Source of the DNA: Corynebacterium sp.
GTDB lineage: Bacteria; Actinomycetota; Actinomycetes; Mycobacteriales; Mycobacteriaceae
Length of the DNA: 64,000 nucleotides
Assembly: GCA_030527885.1 (NCBI GenBank)
Contig: JAUMZY010000004.1
Location: 1-64,000 of the forward strand
Direction of reading: 5' to 3'
In this document: positions 1 through 8,287 of the stretch, piece by piece
Numbering within the stretch: the stretch's first letter is position 1
Layout: each line of letters starts with the position of its first letter
Notes under the pieces: model-generated
Told to the model about the DNA's origin: nothing
The model's database searches: none
The model's input: only the letters and a program-made list of their open reading frames with translations
Position numbers and translations under genes: made by a program

Positions 1-240
1 GAATCAACAAAAATGTTTCACATATTCGTCAATGACACACTATCGAGTTCTCACAAAACACAATCAGCACAGGAAAGTCCAGAACATAAATAATTTCTGA
101 CCCCCATGAGCGATTACTCAGATAAATTTACACACACAGCGCTAACAATACAAATACGCAGCTAAATCGCTATAAATCACACACCCATACCGCCATTATC
201 TGCTACATGTAACTCATTTACAACCACTTCCTACCGGCTT

Positions 241-276
241 ACCATAATAAAATGTTAGTCACTAACATTTTATGGT
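241..276. promoter_or_regulatory. Palindromic operator upstream of the TetR gene
   Basis: A perfect 11-bp inverted repeat is visible: TAAAATGTTAG (248-258), spacer TCA, CTAACATTTTA (262-272), with an outer ACCA/TGGT pair that is displaced by three bases on the left. It ends 12 bp before the ATG at 289. TetR-family repressors usually bind such palindromes over their own promoter, so autoregulation of the TetR–ABC operon is the likely role (inference). The preceding 240 bp are AT-rich and hold no gene I can support. Confidence 0.75.
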
Positions 277-288
277 AGAATCAACATC

Positions 289-831
289 ATGCCGAGTAAA
301 TGGAACCGCACCCATACCCAATTGCAAACAGCTGCCCTAGAGCTCTTCACGCAGTATGGTTATTCCGCCACCACCACAGCGCAAATCGCCGCGCATGTTG
401 GTCTAAGCGAGATGACCTTATTTCGACACTTCCCAACTAAAGAAAGTCTTGTACTCCAGGATCCATTCGATCCGACCATCGCTACTGCCATTGCGCAGCA
501 GCCGACTAATGAACCCCCATTGCAATCCATCATTACCGGAATCCGATCCACGCTCAACACCTTCACCCCAGAACTCGAAACCACCCTTCACACTCGCCTC
601 AGCATTATCCGCAGCGATTCAAACCTCACCGCAACCGCAACTCACAGCAACAGCGAAACCACCACTGCCATCACCGAAGCACTGCTAGCTCGGGACGTCG
701 ATAAGCAAGTAGCTACCGCACTCGCCACGGCAGTACTGGCTGGCCTTGCGGCAGCGATTCTCACGTGGGAACCACCCGAACCACTAGTCCCAATACTGCA
801 TCGGGTGCTTGACGCATTGGCAGGTATCTGA
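289..831 (+). CDS. TetR-family transcriptional regulator
   Basis: 180 residues. The N-terminal 50 residues form a TetR helix-turn-helix (AALELFTQYGYSATTTAQIA, then GLSEMTLFRHFPTKE), the most conserved part of the family. The C-terminal half is a divergent helical ligand domain whose inducer cannot be read from sequence. The stop overlaps the start of the ABC ATPase gene (ATG at 831), so the regulator and exporter form one operon. The palindrome just upstream is the probable operator. Likely job: ligand-relieved repression of the downstream exporter. One copy of the dispersed GCTTNTCGACG motif lies inside the gene (696-706). Confidence 0.85.
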   Translation: MPSKWNRTHTQLQTAALELFTQYGYSATTTAQIAAHVGLSEMTLFRHFPTKESLVLQDPFDPTIATAIAQQPTNEPPLQSIITGIRSTLNTFTPELETTLHTRLSIIRSDSNLTATATHSNSETTTAITEALLARDVDKQVATALATAVLAGLAAAILTWEPPEPLVPILHRVLDALAGI

Positions 832-1505
832 TGCTGGAATTGCAGAACATCACGGCAACAGATCGCGGCATAACAGACCTAAGTTTCTCGCTTAATCCTG
901 GGGAGATCGTAGCAATCATTGGATTGAATGGTGCTGGAAAGACCACATTTTTCCGGTTGGCACTGGGGATACTCCGCCCCGATAGTGGTGCCATCACATG
1001 CACAGTGAGCAAGGGAGAACTGGGGCAATTGATTAATGTGCCTTTTGCCTATCCAGAATTAACCGTTCAACAGAACCTACACATGCTCAGCCAGCTATAC
1101 AGCATGAATCCAACATGCATCACGAATTCTCTTGAGCAGTGGAAACTTGAGCGTTATTGCAATGACCAATTTCGGCACTTATCGCTGGGAAATAAACAAC
1201 GGGTGGGTCTGGCTGGAGCATTGCAGCATCAACCACGATTGATCTTATTGGATGAACCCACCAATGCGCTCGACCCCCTAGGCATCATGATCCTACGCGA
1301 AACCCTGATGCAGCGTGCCCGCATGGGGTGCGGCGTGGTAGTGAGTAGTCATCATCTGGATGAGGTATCAGCTATCGCAGACCGGATCGTAGTGTTGCAT
1401 GCGGGTCGAATTATTGCCGAGTTACCAGCCCATACTCCAAATTTAGAACAGCAATTTTTCCAATTAATCCTCACAGAGGATCAAACACATGAGCGAGGAA
1501 AATAA
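831..1505 (+). CDS. ABC transporter ATP-binding protein
   Basis: 224 residues, the usual size for a stand-alone ATPase of a two-gene exporter. Walker A (IGLNGAGKTT, near residues 32-41), the signature LSLGNKQRVGLAGAL and Walker B LILLDEPTNALD are all present, followed by the H-loop region VVSSHHLDE. The family energises drug, bacteriocin or small-molecule export together with a six-helix permease. Its stop codon overlaps by one base the start of the downstream permease gene, so the two are translationally coupled. Substrate unknown. The ATPase itself looks intact although the permease is not. Confidence 0.88.
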   Translation: MLELQNITATDRGITDLSFSLNPGEIVAIIGLNGAGKTTFFRLALGILRPDSGAITCTVSKGELGQLINVPFAYPELTVQQNLHMLSQLYSMNPTCITNSLEQWKLERYCNDQFRHLSLGNKQRVGLAGALQHQPRLILLDEPTNALDPLGIMILRETLMQRARMGCGVVVSSHHLDEVSAIADRIVVLHAGRIIAELPAHTPNLEQQFFQLILTEDQTHERGK

Positions 1506-2266
1506 TGTCGGATTTTCGTCATATGACATTAACGATGTTAAAGATCGAGGCGCTTAAACTGCGCAAATCTCGGGTAGGGATTGGCATAAGCATCGCTATA
1601 GCATGTGGCATTCCAACCATAACACTCGCGCTTATTGTAGCCATCGCCCAAGGGAACCCCGTTATCTTGGCCAAAGTTGGGCCAGCAGCAACCAGTCACG
1701 ATTGGAATTCGCTCCACATCATCACGGCACAGATCACTGCGGGCGGTGAATTATTAGGCTTTGGCATCCTATTGGCGTGGATATATACATGAGAATTTAT
1801 GGATAACACTATCACCGGATTACTCCATATCCCGGCTTCCCGAGCAATCATAGGTATGGCCAAATTAGGTGTTTACCTGGGCTGGGGCATGCTTGTTCAT
1901 ATGCTATTGACCCTTATCATTATGCTTCTCGGGTGCTGCCTGGGATATGGATTGCCACCCACATCACAGCTCGTCAGCCTCCTTGGGGTCGGTTTCGCTA
2001 CCCTGATCGTTACTATCCCGATCGCCTGGGGCACCGCCCGCGCACGCTCTCTCATTGCGGGTTTCGGCATCACCATTGTGCTCCTGATCCTCGGTCAACT
2101 TGGTGGCCTCAGCGCACTTGGCGGCTGGATCCCACCAGCGTTCCCTGCACTATGGGCGCTGGCGATCAATCCCACCACCACACCACAATTCCTAGTCGCA
2201 CTGGGGGTGTCTGGATTTTTCACCGGATTAATCTGCATCCAATGGTCCCACATGCAGTTGCCATAG
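1505..2266 (+). pseudogene. ABC transporter permease with in-frame stop
   Basis: The reading frame from ATG 1505 runs to TGA at 1790-1792 and then continues in the same frame to 2266. The joined product would be about 253 residues with several hydrophobic helices, typical of an ABC-2-type permease. Around the stop the text reads AWIYT, stop, EFMDNTITGLL; related permeases have an arginine here (G-R-E-F), so a CGA to TGA change is the simple explanation (inference). An in-frame ATG at 1799 could restart translation of the second half (155 residues). Unless the stop is read through or halves assemble, the exporter is inactive. Confidence 0.75.
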
Positions 2267-2319
2267 CTTATCGACGCCACACAGGCACGCACGCATCAAC
2301 CAACACGGCGTCGACAAGC
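2266..2319. repeat. Inverted pair of the 11-mer GCTTNTCGACG between convergent genes
   Basis: GCTTATCGACG lies at 2266-2276, starting on the last base of the permease stop codon, and the inverse CGTCGACAAGC lies at 2309-2319, a few bases from the murA stop. They could pair with one mismatch around a 32-base loop. This is the only place in the window where two copies of the dispersed motif face each other. A bidirectional terminator role is possible, as for paired uptake sequences in other bacteria, but there is no U-tract. Confidence 0.5.
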
Positions 2320-2322
2320 GAC

Positions 2323-3579
2323 TTAGCCTTGTACCCGTCTAATCTGCGCCCCCAAGCTTTGCAGATTCTCCACAAAGTTCGGATAGCCGCGATCAATGTG
2401 GTAGACGTCGTGCACTTCAGTCTCACCATCCGCGCATAGACCGGCCAGCACCAACCCAGCACCGGCGCGAATGTCAGAGCTCCACACTGGGGTAGATGAC
2501 AATTGTTCCACACCTCGTAGCACCACATGGTGTCCGTCAACTGTGGCGTCGGCGCCCAGGCGCATCATCTCGTCCACGAACCGGAATCGTGCCTCGAAAA
2601 TGTTTTCGGTGATTACTGATGTGCCTTCGGCAATAGCAGAGATGCCGATCGCCATGGGTTGCAGGTCTGTGGGGAACCCTGGGAAGGGCAGCGTCTGGTA
2701 GTCCACGGCCTTGGGGCGGTGTGGCATGTTGACTTGGAAGCCGCTTTCGTAGGACGAAATTTGCGCGCCGGCGGATTTCAGCATCTCCAGCGGCAGGTGC
2801 AGATGCCGCGGTGCGATGCCACTCACGGTGACGTTGCCTCGGGTCATTGCTGCTGCGTATGCCCATGTTCCTGCGACGATGCGGTCGCCGATCACTTCGT
2901 GTTGGGTTGGGTGCAGTTTGTCCACGCCGTCGATGACGATGGTGGGTGAGCCTTCGCCTGTGAGTTGCGCCCCCATCTGTCGCAGCATGACGCAGAGATC
3001 CACGATTTCTGGTTCCCGCGCCGCGTTTTCCAACACGGTGCGGCCTTGCGCCAGCACTGCGGCCGTCAGAATGTTTTCCGTGGCACCCACGGATGGGAAA
3101 TCCAGTTCGATTTCGGCGCCCACAAGTTCAGTGGCTTCTGCAACCACTGCGCCATGGCGAATGTAGGTGGTGGCGCCGAGTTTTTCCAGCCCGGATTGGT
3201 GCATGTCGAGCGGCCGGCTGCCGATCGCGTCGCCGCCAGGTAGGGCCACGACTGCGCGGCCGGTGCGGGAAGTCAGCGGCCCGAGCACGCAGACGGATGC
3301 TCGGAATTGCCGCACGGCGTCGAAGTCGGCATCGGAGCTCACTTCGGCGGGGGTGGTGATGCGAACGGTTTCGTGGTCAATGGTGACTTCGCAGCCCAAG
3401 CCTCTGAGTACTTTTGCCATGAGTGGCACGTCGAGAATTTCCGGGCAATTCGTGAGCGTGGTTGTCCCTTCTGCCAGCAAGGCTGCTGCCATTAGTTTTA
3501 GTACGCTGTTTTTTGCACCACTTACTTTTACGGAGCCTTCCAGCCGTGCGCCGCCGGTCACCAAAAATCGATCCTTCAC
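2323..3579 (-). CDS. UDP-N-acetylglucosamine 1-carboxyvinyltransferase
   Basis: Catalyses the first committed step of peptidoglycan synthesis, adding enolpyruvate from PEP to UDP-GlcNAc in the cytoplasm. The GTG at 3577-3579 is chosen as start, giving 418 residues beginning (V)[12 protein letters not shown] as in other corynebacterial MurA; a longer frame to 3606 adds nine unlikely residues. The two-lobed EPT fold is covered by N-terminal [19 protein letters not shown] and repeated hydrophobic GxG elements. The catalytic loop reads [14 protein letters not shown]: the usual Cys is Asp at residue 117, as in mycobacteria, which is known to make MurA insensitive to fosfomycin. Divergent from pduO with a 40-bp gap. 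Confidence 0.95.
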   Translation of the reverse strand: MKDRFLVTGGARLEGSVKVSGAKNSVLKLMAAALLAEGTTTLTNCPEILDVPLMAKVLRGLGCEVTIDHETVRITTPAEVSSDADFDAVRQFRASVCVLGPLTSRTGRAVVALPGGDAIGSRPLDMHQSGLEKLGATTYIRHGAVVAEATELVGAEIELDFPSVGATENILTAAVLAQGRTVLENAAREPEIVDLCVMLRQMGAQLTGEGSPTIVIDGVDKLHPTQHEVIGDRIVAGTWAYAAAMTRGNVTVSGIAPRHLHLPLEMLKSAGAQISSYESGFQVNMPHRPKAVDYQTLPFPGFPTDLQPMAIGISAIAEGTSVITENIFEARFRFVDEMMRLGADATVDGHHVVLRGVEQLSSTPVWSSDIRAGAGLVLAGLCADGETEVHDVYHIDRGYPNFVENLQSLGAQIRRVQG

Positions 3580-3619
3580 AATGGCCCAGCATATCGAATT
3601 ATTCACGTATTTTAGAGTT

Positions 3620-4195
3620 ATGGCAGTTCATCTAACGAAAATTTATACCCGTACCGGTGATGATGGCACCACCGGATTATCGGACTTCTCCCGTGTGCCT
3701 AAAACTGATTCTCGGCTGGTTGCTTACGCTGATTGCGAGGAAACTAATGCCCACATTGGGGTAGCGTTGTCGTTGGGTAATCCCAGCGACGAGGTTGCGG
3801 CAACTTTGAAGCGTGTCCAGAATGAGCTTTTCGACGCCGGCGCGGATCTGGCTACTCCGGTTACTGATAAGGATCTGGGGTATGAGCCGCTGCGCATCAC
3901 GCAAGACTATATTGATCGTCTCGAACGTGATTGCGATTCTTATAATGAGGCGCTTGCGAAATTGGATTCGTTCATTTTGCCGGGCGGCACCCCCACCGCG
4001 GCACTATTGCATGTAGCACGAATAACAGCACGTCGTGCTGAACGTGCTGCGTGGAGTGCGGTACAGGAGCATCCTGATACCACGTCGGTTCTGCCTGCGA
4101 AATATCTCAATCGCCTGTCAGATTTACTATTTATTTTGTGCCGGGTCACCAACGACAGTGATGACGTGAAGTGGATCCCCGGCGGTGAGCGCTAA
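3620..4195 (+). CDS. PduO-type cob(I)alamin adenosyltransferase
   Basis: 191 residues from ATG 3620 ([16 protein letters not shown]). The N-terminal motif [14 protein letters not shown] is the ATP-binding signature of the PduO/MMAB family; the later segment [25 protein letters not shown] is the conserved cobalamin-site helix. The enzyme transfers the 5'-deoxyadenosyl group of ATP to cob(I)alamin and works as a trimer. A longer open frame upstream on this strand overlaps murA and is a shadow. It lies divergent to murA and convergent to ramA, leaving only 19 bp between the two stop codons, an order also known from C. glutamicum. Confidence 0.92.
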   Translation: MAVHLTKIYTRTGDDGTTGLSDFSRVPKTDSRLVAYADCEETNAHIGVALSLGNPSDEVAATLKRVQNELFDAGADLATPVTDKDLGYEPLRITQDYIDRLERDCDSYNEALAKLDSFILPGGTPTAALLHVARITARRAERAAWSAVQEHPDTTSVLPAKYLNRLSDLLFILCRVTNDSDDVKWIPGGER

Positions 4196-4214
4196 CTTCC
4201 AGAAGGCAGTAACG

Positions 4215-5063
4215 TTAGGGCAGCGCACCGATGCGGCGGGCAGCATTCACTGCTTCGTATCGGGTGTGTGCCCCAAGTTTGCGCATCACTGAGCGCAGGT
4301 AACTTTTTACGGTTTCTGCGCCGATGCCCATTTCCTCGGCGGCTTCCACGTTGGTGTGCCCGAGGGCCACGCAGGAAAGTACATCGAGTTCGCGGGCGGA
4401 TAGTTTGGTGGTTTGCTTCACCCGCACGGGTGCCACCATTTGATCGCACAGGTCTTCGAGTTCAGCGCGGATGTCGTCTTGCTCTATGCGGTTGGCGAGC
4501 ATGCGTAGTTTGGAGTGGGTGGAACGAATTTGTTCCCACTCGGCACCGTTCATCATGCGGCCTTGTTTTGGTGCGGCACCGCCACGGACCCCTTCTGCTC
4601 GGCGAGCAGCAGCATTAACGGCTAGGTCTTGCTCCAGGGTGCGGGCTGTCATGGTGACTTCTTCAATCACCTTGTCGCCCAACCGAACTGGTGAGTGCAC
4701 ACCAACGTAAAGCACACCGCGAATTTCCCTAGTGACAATGACGGGGACTGCAACAATGGAGTGCAGGCCTTCATCTTGGATGTAGCTGTCTAGTTCGTGG
4801 GAAATTACATTTGCGCGGGTGTAGTCCGATACTCCGACCGGCCGGCGGGTTGTTAGCACCCTACCGCCTACGCCGATGCCGGGTTCGATGACTAAGTTTT
4901 GCAGTGCTGGGGTTCTTAACCCCACCCATTGGTTAATTTGCAACCGGTTATCTGCTAGAACGGTTGCGTACATGGTCACGGGGATGCCTGTTGCTGTTTT
5001 AAGCGACGACAATGCTGAGCGCACGGCATCTTCGTCATCTTTCATACGCTGAATCTCCACCAT
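4215..5063 (-). CDS. LuxR-type global regulator of acetate/carbon metabolism
   Basis: 282 residues, colinear with C. glutamicum RamA over its whole length by eye. The N-terminal part is GAF-like (residues about 20-150, for example GIGVGGRVLTTRRPVGVSDY). The C-terminal LuxR helix-turn-helix reads KLSARELDVLSCVALGHTN and then EEMGIGAETVKSYLRSVM, ending RRIGALP. RamA activates and represses many genes of acetate, sugar and cell-wall metabolism by binding runs of four to six C or G. The start ATG 5063 has a good ribosome site (AGGAGGA). The long upstream gap is full of such runs, suggesting autoregulation. Confidence 0.93.
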   Translation of the reverse strand: MVEIQRMKDDEDAVRSALSSLKTATGIPVTMYATVLADNRLQINQWVGLRTPALQNLVIEPGIGVGGRVLTTRRPVGVSDYTRANVISHELDSYIQDEGLHSIVAVPVIVTREIRGVLYVGVHSPVRLGDKVIEEVTMTARTLEQDLAVNAAARRAEGVRGGAAPKQGRMMNGAEWEQIRSTHSKLRMLANRIEQDDIRAELEDLCDQMVAPVRVKQTTKLSARELDVLSCVALGHTNVEAAEEMGIGAETVKSYLRSVMRKLGAHTRYEAVNAARRIGALP

Positions 5064-6262
5064 TTTCCTCCTGTGTGTAGCGCATGGTTCCTTGTTAGTT
5101 CAAATCGCTCCAACTCTAAAAGTGGTTACATTTCCATATAAGTTTGGTCCAAAATATAAATATATAGATATATGTAACTACCTTGAGAGCTAGTTAACAG
5201 TTTGCTTCAACAAAGAGAAACAAGTTTTCTGCCACCACCCATCACCCCCGCAGCGCGCGGTAAGCGTTGGTGTGCAACTTTGGAAATTATAACCATGAGA
5301 TAGGGGGTAGCGAAAGTGATTCTGAATGCCCGTTTTTCTCCCACGATGCCCACTTAGTACACCCAGTGGGGGTAACTTTTCGACAAAATAGCCCCAGTTT
5401 TCACATAAATTCTCAGGAGTAAAAAACAGAATGACACAAAGGGGTAGGCGCTAACCCCCTTCTTAATCTTTGGCTCACAAAATGGCGCCCTAGCAGAGAC
5501 TTCACCCCTAACAGGGGCACTCGTTTGCGGGTAGTCGGACATATTTTTGCTCCCCATATTGAGGTATACAAGGGGTAAAAATGTCATTTTTTGCGGCTTA
5601 AGAAACTCAGACTATTTGCCACAAAATCCAACAATCCCCAACCCAAAAACAAAAATTGAGCGCCGAAAAACTCGCCAGAAAAGTGCTAAAAGTCACTAAA
5701 AAATTGGGAATAACGCATAAAAATTGCCGGCCCTCAAGCACCAAACTTCGGTTTCTTAACCGATAAACTTTAGAGTTTAAGTTGAGCTAGCAGGCTAAAA
5801 AGCGCTAATTTACATGATTAAGCCTGGGTTTATAACTCAGTAAAAATAATTATTAAATTTGCTACATGCACCTATGTCCGTCCGCAGTTTTAAAAGACCC
5901 CCTAACCATAGTTGCGATCGGAATCAAACCGCGACACGAAACACCATAATCCCCCAAAAGTTTCCCCTAATTCCCTACCCCAGGGTTGTCATATAAGTCA
6001 GCATATATCCACCCCGGTAGAGAAGCGCTAAGTGACATATCTACAATTCGGCATCCGCACCAGCGCACACCCCTGAAACACCCGCCAGTACCCACCAACC
6101 CCCACCGGCACCCGGCAGCGCAATCTGACACCATCCAACATTCCGCAATCATGCACCATCATGAGCCACGATGCGCATAGCCACAGTGGCCGACCGCCAC
6201 TCCCCCGGTGCCCGTCAAAAAGTGATAAATAAATTCTGTTGCATATTACCCCTATCACCACC
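5064..6262. promoter_or_regulatory. Long AT-rich intergenic region with RamA-type C/G runs
   Basis: About 1.2 kb without a convincing gene; the open frames here are short and lack family features. Between about 5300 and 5580 there are many isolated runs of the RamA type: AGGGGGT (5302), ACACCC and TGGGGGT (near 5360), AGGGGT and ACCCCC (5440-5458), ACCCCT and AGGGGC (5505-5515), and AGGGGT (near 5570). RamA is known to bind tandem A/C/T-G(4-6)-T/C or A-C(4-5)-N stretches. They probably control ramA itself. The part from 5600 to 6240 is AT-rich with nothing else I can assign; a small RNA is possible but not supported. Confidence 0.55.
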
Positions 6263-6302
6263 TAGACAAGTCTGTCTGTATATAACTAGACATAGCAGTC
6301 TA
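6263..6302 (+). promoter_or_regulatory. Two McbR-type operators upstream of cysK
   Basis: TAGAC-N6-GTCTA is the published McbR consensus in C. glutamicum. A perfect match lies at 6287-6302 (TAGAC atagca GTCTA), and a second with one mismatch at 6263-6278 (TAGAC aagtct GTCTG). They sit just upstream of or over the cysK promoter. McbR represses sulfur-assimilation genes and is released by S-adenosylhomocysteine, so cysK here is very likely an McbR target. Confidence 0.85.
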
Positions 6303-6311
6303 GTTTTCTGT

Positions 6312-6351
6312 TATACTTACTCTCAGCTTTAATCACATCACACATAAGGAG
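6312..6351 (+). promoter_or_regulatory. cysK promoter -10 and ribosome binding site
   Basis: TATACT at 6312-6317 is a good -10 hexamer; TAGACA inside the perfect McbR operator could serve as a weak -35 at 19-bp spacing, so bound repressor would block RNA polymerase. AAGGAG at 6346-6351 is a strong ribosome site nine bases before ATG 6361. Confidence 0.6.
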
Positions 6352-6360
6352 CATCCTTTT

Positions 6361-7296
6361 ATGGCCAAAATCTACAATGATATCCTCGAAACCATTGGCG
6401 GTACCCCCCTGGTACGCCTTAATCGGTTGGATAAAGAACTGCCTGGCAATGTGCTGGTCAAGCTGGAGTTCTTCAACCCAGCAAACTCCGTGAAGGACCG
6501 CATCGGTAAAGCTATCGTGGATGCTGCTGAAGCAGCTGGCGAGCTCAAGCCTGGTGGCACCATTGTGGAAGCAACTTCTGGCAACACCGGTATCGCACTG
6601 GCATTGGTTGGTGCAGCCTGGGGTTACAACGTGGTCCTCACCATGCCAGAAACCATGTCCCTGGAGCGTCGAGTCTTGCTGCGCGCTTACGGCGCAGAGA
6701 TCGTGCTGACCCCTGGTTCTGCTGGTATGCAAGGTGCAGTGGACAAGGCGAATGAAATTGTTGCTGAGCGGGAAGGCGCTATCTTGGCTCGGCAGTTCGC
6801 TAACAAGGCAAACCCAGAGATTCACCGCAAGACCACTGGTGAAGAAATTTGGGCAGACACCGACGGCCAAGTAGATATCCTCGTTGCTGGCATCGGTACC
6901 GGCGGTACCGTCACCGGTGCGGGCGAAACCCTCAAGAAGTACAAGCCAGAAATCAAGGTGTACGCAGTGGAGCCAGAGGCTTCCCCACTGTTGACCACCG
7001 GTAAGGCTGGCCCGCACAAGATTCAGGGTCTGGGCGCTAACTTCATTCCTGAGGTTCTGAACCAGAAGATCTACGATGAGGTCCTCACTGTTTCCAATGA
7101 AGATGCCATCGCTACTTCGCGTGAGCTCAGCGCTAAGGAAGGCATCCTTGGCGGTATCTCTGCGGGTGCCAATGTGAAGGCTGCGCTGGAGATTGCTGCT
7201 CGCCCAGAAAATGAAGGCAAGACCATTGTGACTGTGGTGCCTGACTTTGGTGAGCGTTACGTTTCCACTGTGCTGTACGAAGATATTCGCAGCTAA
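6361..7296 (+). CDS. O-acetylserine sulfhydrylase (cysteine synthase)
   Basis: 311 residues, standard length. A pyridoxal-phosphate fold II enzyme that makes cysteine from O-acetylserine and sulfide. The PLP lysine is K45 in the motif NPANSVKDRIG; the substrate loop TSGNTG is at residues 72-77; the phosphate-binding glycine loop reads GTGGTVTGAG. The C-terminus ends with the tail PDFGERYVST, to which serine acetyltransferase could dock. The next gene downstream is cysE, after a terminator, so both steps of cysteine synthesis are adjacent. McbR operators precede it. Confidence 0.96.
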   Translation: MAKIYNDILETIGGTPLVRLNRLDKELPGNVLVKLEFFNPANSVKDRIGKAIVDAAEAAGELKPGGTIVEATSGNTGIALALVGAAWGYNVVLTMPETMSLERRVLLRAYGAEIVLTPGSAGMQGAVDKANEIVAEREGAILARQFANKANPEIHRKTTGEEIWADTDGQVDILVAGIGTGGTVTGAGETLKKYKPEIKVYAVEPEASPLLTTGKAGPHKIQGLGANFIPEVLNQKIYDEVLTVSNEDAIATSRELSAKEGILGGISAGANVKAALEIAARPENEGKTIVTVVPDFGERYVSTVLYEDIRS

Positions 7297-7320
7297 GTTT
7301 TTAACGCCACGGAGTTGTAG

Positions 7321-7361
7321 AAAACTTCCCGCACGGTATTTCCGTGTGGGAAGTTTTTATT
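7321..7361 (+). terminator. Rho-independent terminator after cysK
   Basis: The arms AAAACTTCCCGCACGG (7321-7336) and CCGTGTGGGAAGTTTT (7342-7357) pair with one wobble around a five-base loop and are followed by T-rich sequence. It separates cysK from cysE, so cysE probably has its own promoter. Confidence 0.85.
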
Positions 7362-7435
7362 TAATTCATGGAATATCCAGGCATAAATGCTTGTTGTAGC
7401 GGAAGAACGTCCAGCAACCGATAAGATCAAAAAAC

Positions 7436-8002
7436 ATGATTAAAATTATTAAAGCTATCCGCGAAGATTTGGCTAATGCGCGGGACCATGATCCTGCCGC
7501 CCGCAGTGATTTCGAAAACGCTGTCGTATACTCCGGCCTGCACGCCATTTGGGTACATCGGGTGTCCCACTGGCTGTGGACTCGGGAATTCCGCGGCCCG
7601 GCACGGGTGCTATCGCAGCTCACACGGTTTTTGACCGGTATTGAGATTCATCCAGGTGCCAAGATTGGGCGGCGGTTTTTCATTGACCATGGCATGGGGG
7701 TTGTCATTGGGGAGACCGCCGAAATTGGCGATGGGGTGATGTTGTATCACGGCGTGACGTTGGGCGGCCAGGTGCTGACCCAGACTAAACGGCACCCGAC
7801 CATTGAGGATAATGTCACAATTGGTGCAGGTGCCAAGGTTTTGGGGCCGATTACCATTGGTTCCGGTTCCGCAATCGGCGCTAACGCAGTGGTGACCAAA
7901 GATGTACCCGCAGAGCACATTGCGGTGGGCATTCCAGCGAAAACCCGGCCGCGGCAGCCCGAGGAGCATATCAAGTTGGTCGACCCGGATTATTACATTT
8001 AG
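7436..8002 (+). CDS. Serine O-acetyltransferase
   Basis: 188 residues, the short form of CysE common in Gram-positive bacteria. It acetylates serine with acetyl-CoA to give the substrate of CysK. The N-terminal helical part ([17 protein letters not shown]) is followed by the left-handed beta-helix of hexapeptide repeats ([22 protein letters not shown], then [17 protein letters not shown]) holding the catalytic histidines, and a C-terminal tail ending VDPDYYI, where the terminal Ile usually inserts into CysK. No strong ribosome site is visible before the ATG. The stop overlaps the 3' end of the convergent GNAT gene by four bases. Confidence 0.94.
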   Translation: MIKIIKAIREDLANARDHDPAARSDFENAVVYSGLHAIWVHRVSHWLWTREFRGPARVLSQLTRFLTGIEIHPGAKIGRRFFIDHGMGVVIGETAEIGDGVMLYHGVTLGGQVLTQTKRHPTIEDNVTIGAGAKVLGPITIGSGSAIGANAVVTKDVPAEHIAVGIPAKTRPRQPEEHIKLVDPDYYI

Positions 8003-8271
8003 ACGAGATCGCGGTATTCGGGATTCTTTTCGATGAATCCCGCCACCGCGCTGCACAGGGGGCGAACTTTGTAGCCGGCGGCGCGAGTTTCATCCAAGGC
8101 GGCCTTGATGAGGGGCTTGGATAGGCCTTGACCTTGGTATTCGGGGTTGATGACGGTGTGGTGGAAATCCCGCACCCCGTCGCCTTGAATGTAGTCGGCG
8201 AAGCCAGCATCTTGGCCGTCGACAGTGATGATGAACCGTTCTGCAACGGTGTCTTGAGTGACATTGATCAT
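7999..8271 (-). CDS. Small GNAT-type N-acetyltransferase (YjdJ-like)
   Basis: 90 residues from ATG 8271, which has the ribosome site AAGGAG; a longer frame to 8352 would overlap the amylase gene and is rejected. The acetyl-CoA site is [20 protein letters not shown], and the C-terminal part [20 protein letters not shown] matches the compact GNAT_YjdJ type. Substrate unknown. It sits 16 bp downstream of the amylase gene on the same strand and next to cysE, as in C. glutamicum. Confidence 0.85.
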   Translation of the reverse strand: MINVTQDTVAERFIITVDGQDAGFADYIQGDGVRDFHHTVINPEYQGQGLSKPLIKAALDETRAAGYKVRPLCSAVAGFIEKNPEYRDLV

Positions 8272-8287
8272 TGTGGTTGCTCCTTTT

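Noticed and set aside
3167-3619. Long N-terminal extension of the PduO frame
   Set aside because: It overlaps murA on the other strand; the natural family start is ATG 3620.
5354-5587. 77-residue open frame in the ramA–cysK gap
   Set aside because: No ribosome site, no family pattern, and it coincides with the C/G-run regulatory region.
6303-6360. SAM or cysteine riboswitch before cysK
   Set aside because: The leader is only about 40 bases and shows no conserved aptamer; McbR operators explain control.
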